Part shown: in pieces, positions 40,201 to 50,319 of the stretch
Layout: every line of letters starts with the position of its first letter
How positions within the stretch are numbered: the stretch's first letter is position 1
Assembly (NCBI GenBank): GCA_030407315.1
Contig: JALQPE010000712.1
Span: forward strand, 1-64,000
DNA: 64,000 bases
Direction of reading: 5' to 3'
From: Asparagopsis taxiformis
Taxonomy: Eukaryota > Rhodophyta > Florideophyceae > Bonnemaisoniales > Bonnemaisoniaceae
The notes under the pieces: generated by a model
The model's database searches: none
What the model was told of the DNA's origin: nothing
What the model saw: only the letters and a program-made list of their open reading frames with translations
Translations under genes and position numbers: made by a program

Positions 40201-41383
40201 GGGATTCGTCGACTCGAAGCATCCAGACCATGTCTGCAAACTGCAAAAGGCTCTATACGGACTCAAACAAGCTCCGAGGCAGTGGCATGCTAAGATCGAT
40301 GACTTTCTCATTTCACAGCTCGACTTCCAGAGCTCTCCGTACGATCCATGTTTCTACGTCAGGTATCGTGACGACTCTATGATCATCACTGCACTATACG
40401 TCGACGATATTCTTCTTGCTTCAAGCAGTAGAGATATGTTGGATGAGCTGAAAGCAGAGTTCAGCAAGCGTTTCGAGATGAAGGATTGTGGTAGAGCTCG
40501 GGTATGTCTTGGCCTGGAGATTGCGCGCAACACCTCCAAAGGACTGCTACACTTGAATCAGTCTCGCTACGCTGAAAAGGTATTGGAACGGTTTGGAATG
40601 GAAAACGCAAGTCCCGTTGTTACGCCAATGCAAGCTCAGATCTCCGTCGCGGATACCGAAACTGAGCCCATCGACTCTACGGTCTATCGCAGAGCAATTG
40701 GCAGCCTGATGTACCTAGCGGTGGGAACTCGCCCTGACATCGCATTTGCTGTTGGGAGACTTGCACAGTTCGTTGAGGCCCCGACAAAAGCTCTCTGGGT
40801 AGCCGTTAAACGTGTCCTGCGCTACATCGCTGGTACACGGGACTTTGGCGTGATGTACAGAGCTACAGCAACACTTGCACCAGTCGGGTACAGCGACTCG
40901 GACTGGGGCGGTTGTACTATCAACCGGAAGTCGACCAGTGGCTATGTCTTCAAGATGGCTGGAGGAGCGGTGAGCTGGAAGTCTCGTAAGCAAGGCTGTG
41001 TAGCCCAGTCTTCCTCAGAAGCCGAATACATGGCTCTCAGTGCAGCAGTGAAGGAGGCAATCTGGCTGAGAAACATCGTTGGTTTCAGCAGCAGTACAAA
41101 TCCTGCAGATCCTATCCTCATCAATGTGGATAATCAAGGATCTATCAAAATGGCTAGGAACGATGCTTCTGGAACCCGCACAAAGCATATCGACATTCGG
41201 TACCACTTTGTCCGAGATTGCCTCCTCGGAGGGATGTTCGATATCGACTACTGTCCAACATCCGATATGGTAGCGGATGTCCTCACTAAGCCTCTGCAAA
41301 GGATTCAGTTCGTCAAGCTTCGTGAACTTATGGGGGTAACTACCAAATCATTAATCGAGAAGGTCAAAGAGGGGGAGTGTTGA
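37300..41383 (+). pseudogene. Copia D Gag-Pol (single frameshift)
   Basis: Nearly identical to the B polyprotein in every domain. One extra C near 38805 (TTGGTTCCACAC against TTGGTTCACAC) breaks the frame immediately before the first integrase Asp. Two frames result, 37300-38880 and 38828-41383. All later catalytic residues are intact. The stop overlaps the 3' LTR as in B. A sequencing error cannot be excluded for a single-base lesion. Confidence 0.95.
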
Positions 41384-41865
41384 AGCACTGGAATTGGCCC
41401 TGAGGGGCTCAATTACGTGAGAAAACTTTGACCCTCGATTTCTCCTAGAAGGAGTGCTCTAGGCGCTCCGAAACCTATCTCATCGTGTTCAGCGTGCCCG
41501 AATTAGTCGGGTAGCAACTTCTCCGAAGCTTCTACGACCTTTCTTCATGGAGATAATAGCGTCTGAAGTTTCAATTTGTTTGTCATACTTTCAATTAGTA
41601 ATTAGAAAAGCCAGGATGGGTTGCCATCATGGCAGAGGGAAAATGTTATGATAAGTGTACAGGTGTGGGTGATATGATAGAGAAGCCCACGTGTACCAGA
41701 TTGGCAGCGGGTGCTTGCTAGGACAGACTGTCAGTGACAGTCTGTCTGGAGCAGCCATGTACAGGCTGTCCTTAGCACCGCCGACGCACCTCGGCGAGAA
41801 TACAAATTATGTAGTGAGCTCGCAGATTCAATAAACGCTCGGTAAGCGACCAATTCGTTTCAACA
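41378..41865 (+). repeat. Copia D 3' LTR (488 bp)
   Basis: Preceded by the purine tract AAAGAGGGGGAG and followed by ATGTA. It carries the CAGGTG variant of one G-box seen in the B 5' LTR. Confidence 0.95.
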
Positions 41866-42759
41866 ATGTATCCGTTGCCCTTGGGCGATTCCGTGCCATG
41901 TTTTGTCTCCACTCACGAGTTGGTACCCGAAGCCATCTCGAGGGATGAGTGGATCCAAGCGCAACTGGTTGATGAGTTTTGTCAGACTATGCGCAAACGT
42001 ATGGATGACGGAGTGGACCAGCAAGTGGTTCTTACAGAAGACGGGATCCTCGCGAGGAAATTGCCAGCGCTCACTCGCCCACAGGTCCTCGTGCCCGAAT
42101 CGCTACGGCCTCGGCTGCTGCGTAACTATCACTACTCCGCCACCGCTGGACATCCAGGGGTGAGGCGGATGTACGATACTCTACGACAGGGACTTTATTG
42201 GCCGACCATGGTCGTCGATGTGCACGCCACCGTGCGCGGATGCGAAACATGCGCCAGGGATAGGATGCAGCTGTCCCGCCATACCAACCCCTTGAAGTTG
42301 TTCCCGGCCCTTAGGCCACTTGAGGATGTCGCCATAGACCTCATGGGTCCTCTACCGAAAACCTCCCGAGGAAATTTACACGTTCTGGTCATCATGGACC
42401 GTTATTCCAAGCTGTGCAGGCTCGTGGCCATGCGCTCGATACAAGCTAGCTTGGTGGTGAAAGCCTTTGTGGAGGAATGGGTGTTTACTTATGGGGCACC
42501 TAAGACTATCTTGTCGGATAATGGACCCCAGTTTCGTTCTAAGACCTTCGTCGACGCCTGCGTCATTTTGGGTATTAAGCCGGTGACTACTACTACGTAT
42601 CACCCGCAGACGAATGGTCAAGTCGAACGATTCAATAGGACGCTCGCGTCTATGCTGCGCCATTACGTGGCTGAGGATCATCGCAACTGGGACGAATATC
42701 TCCCCGTCCTTGCCTACGCGTACAATCGGCGAATACAATTCCCTTCGAATTGGTCTTGA
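41866..42759 (+). pseudogene. G2 chromovirus integrase
   Basis: Ty3/gypsy integrase, in phase with the linker before copia D. Zinc-binding H89, H96, C126 and C129 (YHYSATAGHPG and CETC), then catalytic D158 (DLMGPLPKT), D218 (LSDNGPQF) and E254 (NGQVERFNRT), counted from the Met at 41866. The frame ends at 42759 because a short deletion plus frameshift removed the STG segment that normally follows AYN. The next frame continues with PFELVLTRAPPP. Confidence 0.9.
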
Positions 42760-43764
42760 CGCGCGCGCCACCGCCGATAGGTTTGGAGGATATTACACTC
42801 AAAGGTGATGAAGCCTGGACACGTGATTCCTGGCGCCGGCAGCTTCGTGGGTTGTATGCCCGCGCTAATTCCTCGCTCGCGAGAATCCAAGCCCGGTACA
42901 AGCGCGACTTCGATAAGGCGGTGCGAGCACCAAATCGCCGCATCCGAGCCGGGGACGCAGTCTATATCGACTTGCGCAATACCTCCCAGGAGACGACTAT
43001 ACTCGGGCGAGCCCGGAACAAGTTGGATTTCCAATCGATGGGTCCGTATACGGTTATATCTAACCAAGGTCACACGTTTGACATACTTGTCGACGGAATT
43101 CCCGAGAGAATTAGTTCGGATCGCGTACGCCCAGCCCCGGGTCATGGACCGGTGCAGCCGGGTAGCGACAGTGAGGATGAAGGGCGCGAAACCGCTAATG
43201 CAAGAAGTCGATTGCCGCGTCGCCCCGGGCGAACGAAGTACAGACGGAACCGGGTTCCGAAGCGCTTCTACCGGCGGATAGGGCGGTCCCGCCATCCGGG
43301 AATACGGTATCCGACCCGCGCAATCCCCAAAGAAGCACCCCCGCGCCAATCGTACGCGAAGGCTACCCACGGGTAACGCAGGACGCAAGCGAACTGGTCA
43401 GTCCGACGCCGGTCGACGGTGACTCCGAGGAACACTCCAAGAAGTATACGATAGACGACCTTATCGAGGAATGGGTAGACGGGGATGGCATATCCTACTT
43501 CCGTGTGCGCTGGTTGGGGTACGCCCCCGAGGAGGATACCTGGGAGCCGGAAGCGAACCTTCCCCCAGCTATAGTGGCTCGGCATCGGAAACGGACCGCA
43601 CGTCAAAAAGAGCGCGCTCGTTTCAAACGGCCAAGTCACAGCCGGAAGGTAAGAATATCGTTGATCCACGGCGTCCGTTGGATCTAAGTGACGCACAGTC
43701 ACCGGACCCAGATGTCACGCGCTGGTTGGCCGTGGCCAAATGGCAAGGTACACACCCGGAGTGA
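42741..43764 (+). pseudogene. G2 chromovirus C-terminal region with chromodomain
   Basis: After the frameshift, PFELVLTRAPPPIG and the post-integrase region (RYKRDFDKAVR, GDAVYIDL, MGPYTVI) follow. Then a chromodomain lies at about 43439-43576, with YTIDDLIEEW, YFRVRWLGY and EDTWEPEANL. The aromatic cage positions Y, W and W are visible. Frame changes occur near 43376 and 43600; TGA at 43762-43764 probably ended pol. A chromodomain after integrase defines chromoviruses and is thought to steer insertion to marked chromatin. Confidence 0.85.
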
Positions 43765-43819
43765 TATATCGCTACAAGTGTACGCTGACCACGGCGCGTG
43801 CGCCGTGCCGGAGGGGATG

Positions 43820-44294
43820 TGTGAGAATCAAAATGGTCGCTTACCAGTGTTTACTAAAAATTGCGAGCTCACCAGATTATTTCTACTACTGGCGAGATGC
43901 GCCAACGGTGAGTCGGACAGCCTGTTCTTGGTTTGTCCAGACAGTCTGTCGTTGCCATCACCACCTGCCAATCTGGTACACGTGTGATTTCTATCATGCC
44001 ATCGCCACGTGTACATATATCATAACATTTTTCCCAGTGCCAGGACCTCAACTCGTCCTAGCATTTCTAATTACTAATTTGAATTATGACAAACAAATTA
44101 AAACTTCTGAGGCTAGTTACTCCGTAATGGAGTGTCGTAAGAGCCCCGGAGAAGTTGCTACCCGACTAATTCGGTGACGCTGAATACAATGAGATAGGTT
44201 TCGGAGCGCTCAGAGCACTCCTTCATAGAGAAATCGAGAGTCAAAGTTTTCTCACGGAATTAGGCCTTCGAGGCCTATTCGCAGTGATTCAACA
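43820..44294 (-). repeat. Copia E 3' LTR (475 bp)
   Basis: Reverse strand TGTTGAATCACTGCG...TTCTCACA. It keeps the paired CACGTG motifs but not the full LTR palindrome of the other families. Confidence 0.95.
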
Positions 44295-44309
44295 CTCCCC
44301 CTCTTTGGC

Positions 44310-47300
44310 TTACTCGATTGATGACAGTGCTGACACACCCATAAGTTCTCGGAGCTTCATGAACTGAACGCGTTGCAGAGGCTTAGTCAGCAGGTCGGCT
44401 ATCATTTCAGATGTTGGGCAGTAGTCAATTGCAAACATCTCCTTCAGTAGACAATCTCGGACGAAATGATATTGGATGTCGATATGTTTGGTTCGAGTTC
44501 CCGATGCGTCATTCTTGGCCATCTTGATTGAGCCTTGGTTATCGACATTGATGAGAATCGGATCTGCGGAGCTGTTCCCGCTGCCGAAACCAACTATATT
44601 GCTGAGCCAAATAGCCTCCTTTACAGCAGCACTCAGGGCCATGTATTCAGCCTCGGAGGAAGACTGAGCTACACAGCTTTGCTTGCGAGACTTCCAGCTC
44701 ACAGCTGCGCCAGCCATCATGAAGACGTAGCCGCTGGTAGATTTCCGATTTATTGTGCAGCCTCCCCAATCTGAGTCGCTAAATCCTACCGGTGATAGAT
44801 CCTCTGAGGCCTTGTAAAGTACCCCAAAACCTTTAGTACCTGAAACATATCGTAGAACGCGCTTCACAGCTACCCAGAGAGATTTGGTTGGAGTCTCGAC
44901 GAACTGAGCAAGTCTTCCGACTGCAAACGCGATATCAGGACGAGTTCCCACAGCTAGATACATTAGGCTTCCAATGGCTTTGCGGTAGAGTGTGGAGTCA
45001 ATTGCCTCTGTTTCGGTATCCCCAATCGAGATCTGAGCTTGCATTGGAGTTGTAACAGGGCTGGAGTTTTCCATTCCGAATCGTTCCAATACCTTTTCGG
45101 CGTATCGGGTTTGATTCAAGTGCAACAGCCCTCTGGAAGGGTCTCGTACAATTTCTAGTCCAAGGCACACTCGAGCTCTGCCACAGTCTTTCATCTCGAA
45201 GCGTTTGCAGAACTCTTCCTTTAGTTCGTCCAATAAGTCTCTGCTGCTAGAGGCCAGCAACAAATCATCCACGTAAAGTGCAATGATCATCATAGAATCC
45301 TTACTGTTCCTAACATAGAAGCATGGATCGTACGGGGAGCTCTGGAATGTGAGTTCAGATATGAGAAACTCGTCAATTTTAGCGTGCCACTGCCTTGGAG
45401 CCTGTTTGAGACCGTAAAGTGCTTTCTGAAGTTTACAGACATGGTTGGGATACGCTGGACTCACAAACCCCTCAGGCTGCTCCATGTATATTTCTTGTTC
45501 GAGGTCACCATAGAGAAAGGCTGTCTTCACATCCATCTGATCGCAGAAAAGATCGTGATGAACAGTCAGAGCGAAGAACATGCGTAGAGTGCAGAACTTG
45601 ACAACAGGTGCGTATGTTTCGGCATAGTCAATGCCATATTTCTGCTCGAATCCTCGCGTTACGAGCCGAGCTTTATGCTTTATTGAGTGCTCTCCGTTGT
45701 CGTTGATGATATCTTTGCGTTTGAAGACCCATTTTGAAGAAAGAAGGTTGACAGCTTCACTGCGGGGGACCAGAATCCAAGTGCGATTTGCATGGAGAGA
45801 ATCCATTTCGGATTGGATTGCTTCGATCCATAGACCTTTCTCCTCCCCCTTGGTCACCTCAGTGAAGGTGAGGAGGTGTTCTGGAGTGGAATCAGCCGCA
45901 GCAGAAACGATGGCAGTGGTTTTCCACCATTCACCCGGAGGTTTTCGAGCACGGGAAGATTTTCGAGGAGCATTCATAATGGAAACGTCAGGTCCTGAAG
46001 CAGATGTGGGTGGAGGAGATTGTGGCTGTGATGTGATATGTTCAGTAGAGGGACTTGAGGGTGGAGAGGGAGGAGAGTTCTTTTGTGTACGAGAACCTGG
46101 AGAGTTCTCAGATGTGTGGTTCTCAAAAGTCTCATAAGAGAAAGTGTCAAATTCTGTGTAGTCAGACTCCTTAGTCACCGTTTTCGATTTCGTCTCGTCG
46201 AAGATCACATCTCGAGACACTACTATTTTCTCATTTGTAAAGTCCCATAACTTGTATGCTTTCTGTGCTTCTGCGTACCCAAGCATTATCGCTTTGACTG
46301 AACGGTAGTCTAGCGTCTGTAGATGTTTATCTGGAATTTTATACCAGCAATTACTGCCGAACGTGCGCAAGTGCGCGATGTTTGGTTTTCGGCCGTGCCA
46401 GATTTCAAAAGGAGTCGTTCCAGATGGAAGAGAACGACTAGTAATTCGATTACGAATGTAGGCAGCACAAGAGAGTGCCTCTGCCCAGAACTCCAATGGA
46501 GTAGAGTTGTGATGAAGCATGGTTCGAATGTGATCCTTCAGAGTTCGATTCATACGTTCTGCTACGCCGTTCTGTTGTGGAGTGTATGCACAAGTCGTCT
46601 GCCGTTTGATGCCTTTCATTTCAAGGAAAGAGCAGAACTCATTGGAGAAATATTCTCCCCCTCCGTCGGAGCGTAATTGACGAAGTACTCGCCCTGTTTG
46701 TGTTTCAGCCAAACACAGAAATCGCTGGAATGCATCGAAGCAATCAGACTTCCGATGCAACGGATAGACAGTGAGCCAACGAGACTTGTCGTCAATGAAA
46801 GTAACGAAATATCGAGCTCCCCCTTTTGAGCGTGGTTCTATAGGCCCTGCTAGGTCTGTGTGAACTAAATCAAGTATCTCAAAGGCTCTCGTCAGAGAAG
46901 ATTTCGGGATCGCTACACGAGGCATTTTACCGGTAACGCACCCTTCACACAGATGGGTTTTCGGGGATGAGTCGTTTTTGATTCTGAGTCCATTCACCGC
47001 GGAGATTTGTGCCATTCGAGATATTCCATTTTTGTCGAAGTGGCCTAATCGTTCATGCCATAGTTGCAGAGAAGCAACACAAGCAGATTCTATTCCAATA
47101 TCCCTTTCTTTAATAGGAACATTGAGATCGATAGCATAGAGTCCGTTACGTTTGTGTCCGGTGGCTATCGCGCCTCCGTCTTTAGTTAAGATGACTCCAT
47201 TGTTCGTAAACTGTACCGATATTCCACGAGCAGTGAGAGTACTCACTGATATGAGGGAAAAAATAAATGACGGAACATGAAGGACATCTTTAAGTAGGTA

Positions 47301-48386
47301 AACTCTTTCTTTCCCGTTTACTAGGATTGAAAGTTTAACATCGCCACATCCCACAGCTAGTGCAGTTGATTTGTCTCCTAGAGTCACACTGAAAGGTTTT
47401 AATTTCTTGTAGGAAACAAACATTGTTCGATCGAACGTCATATGAGAAGTAGCTGCGGAGTCGATGTACCAGGTAGATGCGATGTGTATCTCCTTGAGCG
47501 ACTCAGAATATGATGAGAGTAGACAAACATACTCTTTTCCTTCATCATCTTTGTTCTGTTCAGTGTCCATCGCTACGGCAGCCATAGAGGTTAAGTTCGA
47601 CTCTCGTTGAGATATGTGAGCAGAAGTGCGAGGTTTGTTCGAGCGGGAGCGGGGAGGTCGGCCATACTTCTGCCAACAATACGGCTCTGTATGGTTCGTA
47701 CGCCCACAGTGGGTACATTTCTTCCTGTTGATGTTTCCAGAAGGCTTTCCACTTGTGGAAACCAAAGCAGCTGTATCCGAAGACGACCCTCGAGGTTTCT
47801 GGATCGCAGCTCGACGCTCCTCTTGGAGAAGGAGACTGCGTACTTTGTCGAACGTAAAGGTGGGGTCCTCATCCCCGATAGCATCAAGAGCAGTAATAAG
47901 CGTTTGGAAAGACGAGGGAAGTCCATTGAGAACAGCCATGGCCATTTCTTTATCGTCAATGTTGACACCCATGGAGGTCAATACTGTTGCCATTTGTCGA
48001 ACCCGGTTGATATAAACCAGCATTTGCTCACCTGGTCTCATCGTAGCAGTATAGAAGTCCCGCCTCGCGGCTAGTTTGTTGAGCAATGTATGCCTTTGAT
48101 GCACGTTACAAATCTCTTGCCACATTTCTAGAGCAGTAGTGGTGTGTGTAACATTCTTGAGCATCTCGTCGGACAACGTGATTCCGATGGCCATTCGGGC
48201 AGTTTTATCCTTCCGTAGCCATTTCGAAAGCTCTTCTGGGTCTGTAGGGCGAGGAGGACAAAGTTCCGAGTCAATCATTTCGTCTACCTCTCGATGACCG
48301 AGGATGAGTTCCATCTTTTGTTTCCATGAATGGAAGTTGGAGTAGTCCAGCTTCTCTATTCGGATCCCAGATGTATTGCTCTCCAT
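44310..48386 (-). CDS. Copia E Gag-Pol polyprotein (1,358 aa, intact)
   Basis: Same domain order as B: Gag with CCHC knuckle (CTHCGRTNHTEPYC), protease WYIDSAATSH, integrase zinc region (LWHERLGHFD) and D-D-E (HTDLAGP, RSDGGGEY, NGVAERMNRT), RT with YVDDLLLAS, and RNase H with FSDSDWGG and SSSEAEYMAL. Stops at TAA before the purine tract, unlike B, A and D whose stop lies in the LTR. The integrase-RT linker is of different sequence from B. No lesion was seen. Confidence 0.95.
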   Translation of the reverse strand: MESNTSGIRIEKLDYSNFHSWKQKMELILGHREVDEMIDSELCPPRPTDPEELSKWLRKDKTARMAIGITLSDEMLKNVTHTTTALEMWQEICNVHQRHTLLNKLAARRDFYTATMRPGEQMLVYINRVRQMATVLTSMGVNIDDKEMAMAVLNGLPSSFQTLITALDAIGDEDPTFTFDKVRSLLLQEERRAAIQKPRGSSSDTAALVSTSGKPSGNINRKKCTHCGRTNHTEPYCWQKYGRPPRSRSNKPRTSAHISQRESNLTSMAAVAMDTEQNKDDEGKEYVCLLSSYSESLKEIHIASTWYIDSAATSHMTFDRTMFVSYKKLKPFSVTLGDKSTALAVGCGDVKLSILVNGKERVYLLKDVLHVPSFIFSLISVSTLTARGISVQFTNNGVILTKDGGAIATGHKRNGLYAIDLNVPIKERDIGIESACVASLQLWHERLGHFDKNGISRMAQISAVNGLRIKNDSSPKTHLCEGCVTGKMPRVAIPKSSLTRAFEILDLVHTDLAGPIEPRSKGGARYFVTFIDDKSRWLTVYPLHRKSDCFDAFQRFLCLAETQTGRVLRQLRSDGGGEYFSNEFCSFLEMKGIKRQTTCAYTPQQNGVAERMNRTLKDHIRTMLHHNSTPLEFWAEALSCAAYIRNRITSRSLPSGTTPFEIWHGRKPNIAHLRTFGSNCWYKIPDKHLQTLDYRSVKAIMLGYAEAQKAYKLWDFTNEKIVVSRDVIFDETKSKTVTKESDYTEFDTFSYETFENHTSENSPGSRTQKNSPPSPPSSPSTEHITSQPQSPPPTSASGPDVSIMNAPRKSSRARKPPGEWWKTTAIVSAAADSTPEHLLTFTEVTKGEEKGLWIEAIQSEMDSLHANRTWILVPRSEAVNLLSSKWVFKRKDIINDNGEHSIKHKARLVTRGFEQKYGIDYAETYAPVVKFCTLRMFFALTVHHDLFCDQMDVKTAFLYGDLEQEIYMEQPEGFVSPAYPNHVCKLQKALYGLKQAPRQWHAKIDEFLISELTFQSSPYDPCFYVRNSKDSMMIIALYVDDLLLASSSRDLLDELKEEFCKRFEMKDCGRARVCLGLEIVRDPSRGLLHLNQTRYAEKVLERFGMENSSPVTTPMQAQISIGDTETEAIDSTLYRKAIGSLMYLAVGTRPDIAFAVGRLAQFVETPTKSLWVAVKRVLRYVSGTKGFGVLYKASEDLSPVGFSDSDWGGCTINRKSTSGYVFMMAGAAVSWKSRKQSCVAQSSSEAEYMALSAAVKEAIWLSNIVGFGSGNSSADPILINVDNQGSIKMAKNDASGTRTKHIDIQYHFVRDCLLKEMFAIDYCPTSEMIADLLTKPLQRVQFMKLRELMGVSALSSIE

Positions 48387-48569
48387 CGCTCTTTAATATA
48401 TTTTATCTGTTCGACCTTTCCCAAGTAGACGACTGATAGTCGTCGAGGACCAAGCTGGGGTCTATAGGATAGAAACTTCTAGCTAAGAGCGAAGAAAGAA
48501 GGAGAACAAGTGAACAAGGTTTATGGATGCGAAATCAGCTAGATTCCTAGAGTATAGAAACGAAATTAT

Positions 48570-49088
48570 CTAATCGGAAGTGGAGGAAGAAGCTTTAGAA
48601 GCTTTGGAGATTTTGAGTGCCTTCTCAATTCCTAGATGGCGACGGCCGCGGAGGTGGTTGTCGAATTCACTTTTCGTGCGGACGATGACTCCACACGGTC
48701 GGCAAACCTTTAGACCTCCTTCTTTAAGACGTTCGACTGTCTTTTTATGTCTTGCGCCGTTGTAATGAGCGACCCTCGACTCGGCAGAATTGAGATAAAC
48801 GTTGCAATCTTTGCACCTAGAGCGATTCGCGTCCTTGTGCGCAGCGTACTTCGTCTTGTTATCTCTCCTCTCGGCAATGCTATAAGCCTTCCGGAAGACG
48901 CGATCGCGGAGAGATTCTCCTTCCCGGCGAAGCCTTGGACGAGGTTCTTCAAGTCGTGGCTGAACACGATCTTCTTCGTCACTGCTAGACACTGCAGGAG
49001 AAGTAAAGGCGAAAGGTTAGGAGTTATACCGATCTTACTAAGGTCTAAACCTTGAAAATGACCGAAAGATGAAAGGTATTAACGTACT
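48570..49088 (-). CDS. Copia E zinc-finger ORF, start codon made by splicing
   Basis: 140-aa protein with two C-x2-C-x12-H-x5-H fingers (CKDCNVYLNS and CRPCGVIVRT). Many substitutions against B lie outside the metal ligands. Intron 48992-49087 is 96 bp with a GTACGT donor and CTGCAG acceptor; A49088 joins TG48991-48990 to give the ATG. Retention of the split start codon and reading frame in a distant family argues for selection. Confidence 0.8.
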
Positions 49089-49263
49089 TTTGATAGAGTT
49101 GATGAGACGAAAACCAATGTATTTTAGTTGATGTGTAGTGAAGGCTATAATGCTATACCGATCAGGACAAGGTTGCTGACTTACAAGAGCAGAACCGAGT
49201 TGAGAAAGGTTTAGACGAGCCAAGATAGAAGCAGCCGGTAGATCCAATAGGTTGGGCAAAAAC

Positions 49264-49352
49264 AGCCCAGTTGCTCAGTCGTTAATACTGTGCAGACCAA
49301 GAATTATTGGTCGTGCGTTCGAGTCCCCAACGGAACGCCGTATTACTTTTTT
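49264..49352 (+). ncRNA. Antisense tRNA-like Pol III unit of copia E
   Basis: A box-like AGTTGCTCAGTCGTTAATA, B box GCGTTCGAGTCCCC, TTTTTT at 49347-49352. Its body differs from that in B, D and F, yet position, orientation and terminator are the same. Confidence 0.6.
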
Positions 49353-49506
49353 CTTTGAGTTGCCTCAAGTGTCTTGAGATATTCCAAGTATGTCGCAAAC
49401 TGCCAGGATGTCACCTGTAGTGATGACACAGTGTCAATGTGACAGTTATAGTTGACAATTGATGTCAAGATGACAGAAAAGTTTTGTCCGGAGTGCGCCG
49501 AGCGGA

Positions 49507-49602
49507 GCGAGGCGTACAGGCGCCGGGGAGCGAGGCGTACAGGCGCCGGGGAGCGAGGCGTACAGGCGCCGGGGAGCGAGGCGTACAGGCGCCGGGGAGC
49601 GA
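49507..49602. repeat. 23-bp GC-rich VNTR in copia E leader, four copies
   Basis: Unit GCGAGGCGTACAGGCGCCGG plus GGA. It occupies the place between PBS and tRNA-like unit where B, D and F have a 19-bp GCGACAGAGGTGCGCGGCG repeat. Confidence 0.9.
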
Positions 49603-49819
49603 GGCGGAGTGCAACGCGCAGAAAGAAACGAGTAAGAACGCGCGGGAAGAATGGGCAATACGAGCGAGCGAGCGAGAGGAGAAGCACGCAACGAGCGGAG
49701 AGCGTGGGTACCGAGTAACGCAAAATGAACGAGGAGCGAGGGCTGCTGGAAATATATGTTCGCGCGCGCCGGCGAAATTACTCACCACTGCGCCAAAATA
49801 AAATTGAAACGACCACGAA

Positions 49820-49839
49820 AGCGTGCTGGGCCCATAACC
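49820..49839 (-). other. Primer-binding site of copia E
   Basis: Its complement reads AGCGTGCTGGGCCCATAACC, matching the vertebrate initiator tRNA-Met anticodon arm at all 20 positions as I recall that tRNA. Confidence 0.85.
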
Positions 49840-50314
49840 TGTGAGAATCAAAATGGTCGCTTACCAGTGTTTACTAAAAATTGCGAGCTCACCAGATTGT
49901 TTCTACTACTGGCGAGATGCGCCAACGGTGAGTCGGACAGCCTGTTCTTGGTTTGTCCAGACAGTCTGTCGTTGCCCTCACCACCTGCCAATCTGGTACA
50001 CGTGTGATTTCTATCATGCCATCGCCACGTGTACATATATCATAACATTTTTCCCAGTGCCAGGACCTCAACTCGTCCTAGCATTTCTAATTACTAATTT
50101 GAATTATGACAAACAAATTAAAACTTCTGAGGCTAGTTACTCCGTAATGGAGTGTCGTAAGAGCCCCGGAGAAGTTGCTACCCGACTAATTCGGTGACGC
50201 TGAATACAATGAGATAGGTTTCGGAGCGCTCAGAGCACTCCTTCATAGAGAAATCGAGAGTCAAAGTTTTCTCACGGAATTAGGCCTTCGAGGCCTATTC
50301 GCAGTGATTCAACA
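49840..50314 (-). repeat. Copia E 5' LTR (475 bp)
   Basis: Two substitutions from the 3' LTR (ATTATTTC against ATTGTTTC, CCATCACC against CCCTCACC on the plus strand). Confidence 0.95.
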
Positions 50315-50319
50315 GGATG

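Larger units (their letters stand above)
35454..41865 (+). mobile_element. Copia element D
   Basis: 6,412 bp on the plus strand with ATGTA duplications (35449-35453, 41866-41870). LTRs 487 and 488 bp with about eight differences, the oldest pair here. Same subfamily as B. A 2-nt insertion in the zinc-finger ORF and a 1-nt insertion in gag-pol make it defective. It sits in the G2 pol linker. Confidence 0.95.
43820..50314 (-). mobile_element. Copia element E
   Basis: 6,495 bp on the reverse strand with GGATG duplications (43815-43819, 50315-50319). The 475-bp LTRs show two differences. Zinc-finger ORF and 1,358-codon gag-pol are both open. The most divergent family here, and probably autonomous. 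It sits directly after the G2 pol, next to a GGAGGGGA purine tract. Confidence 0.95.
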
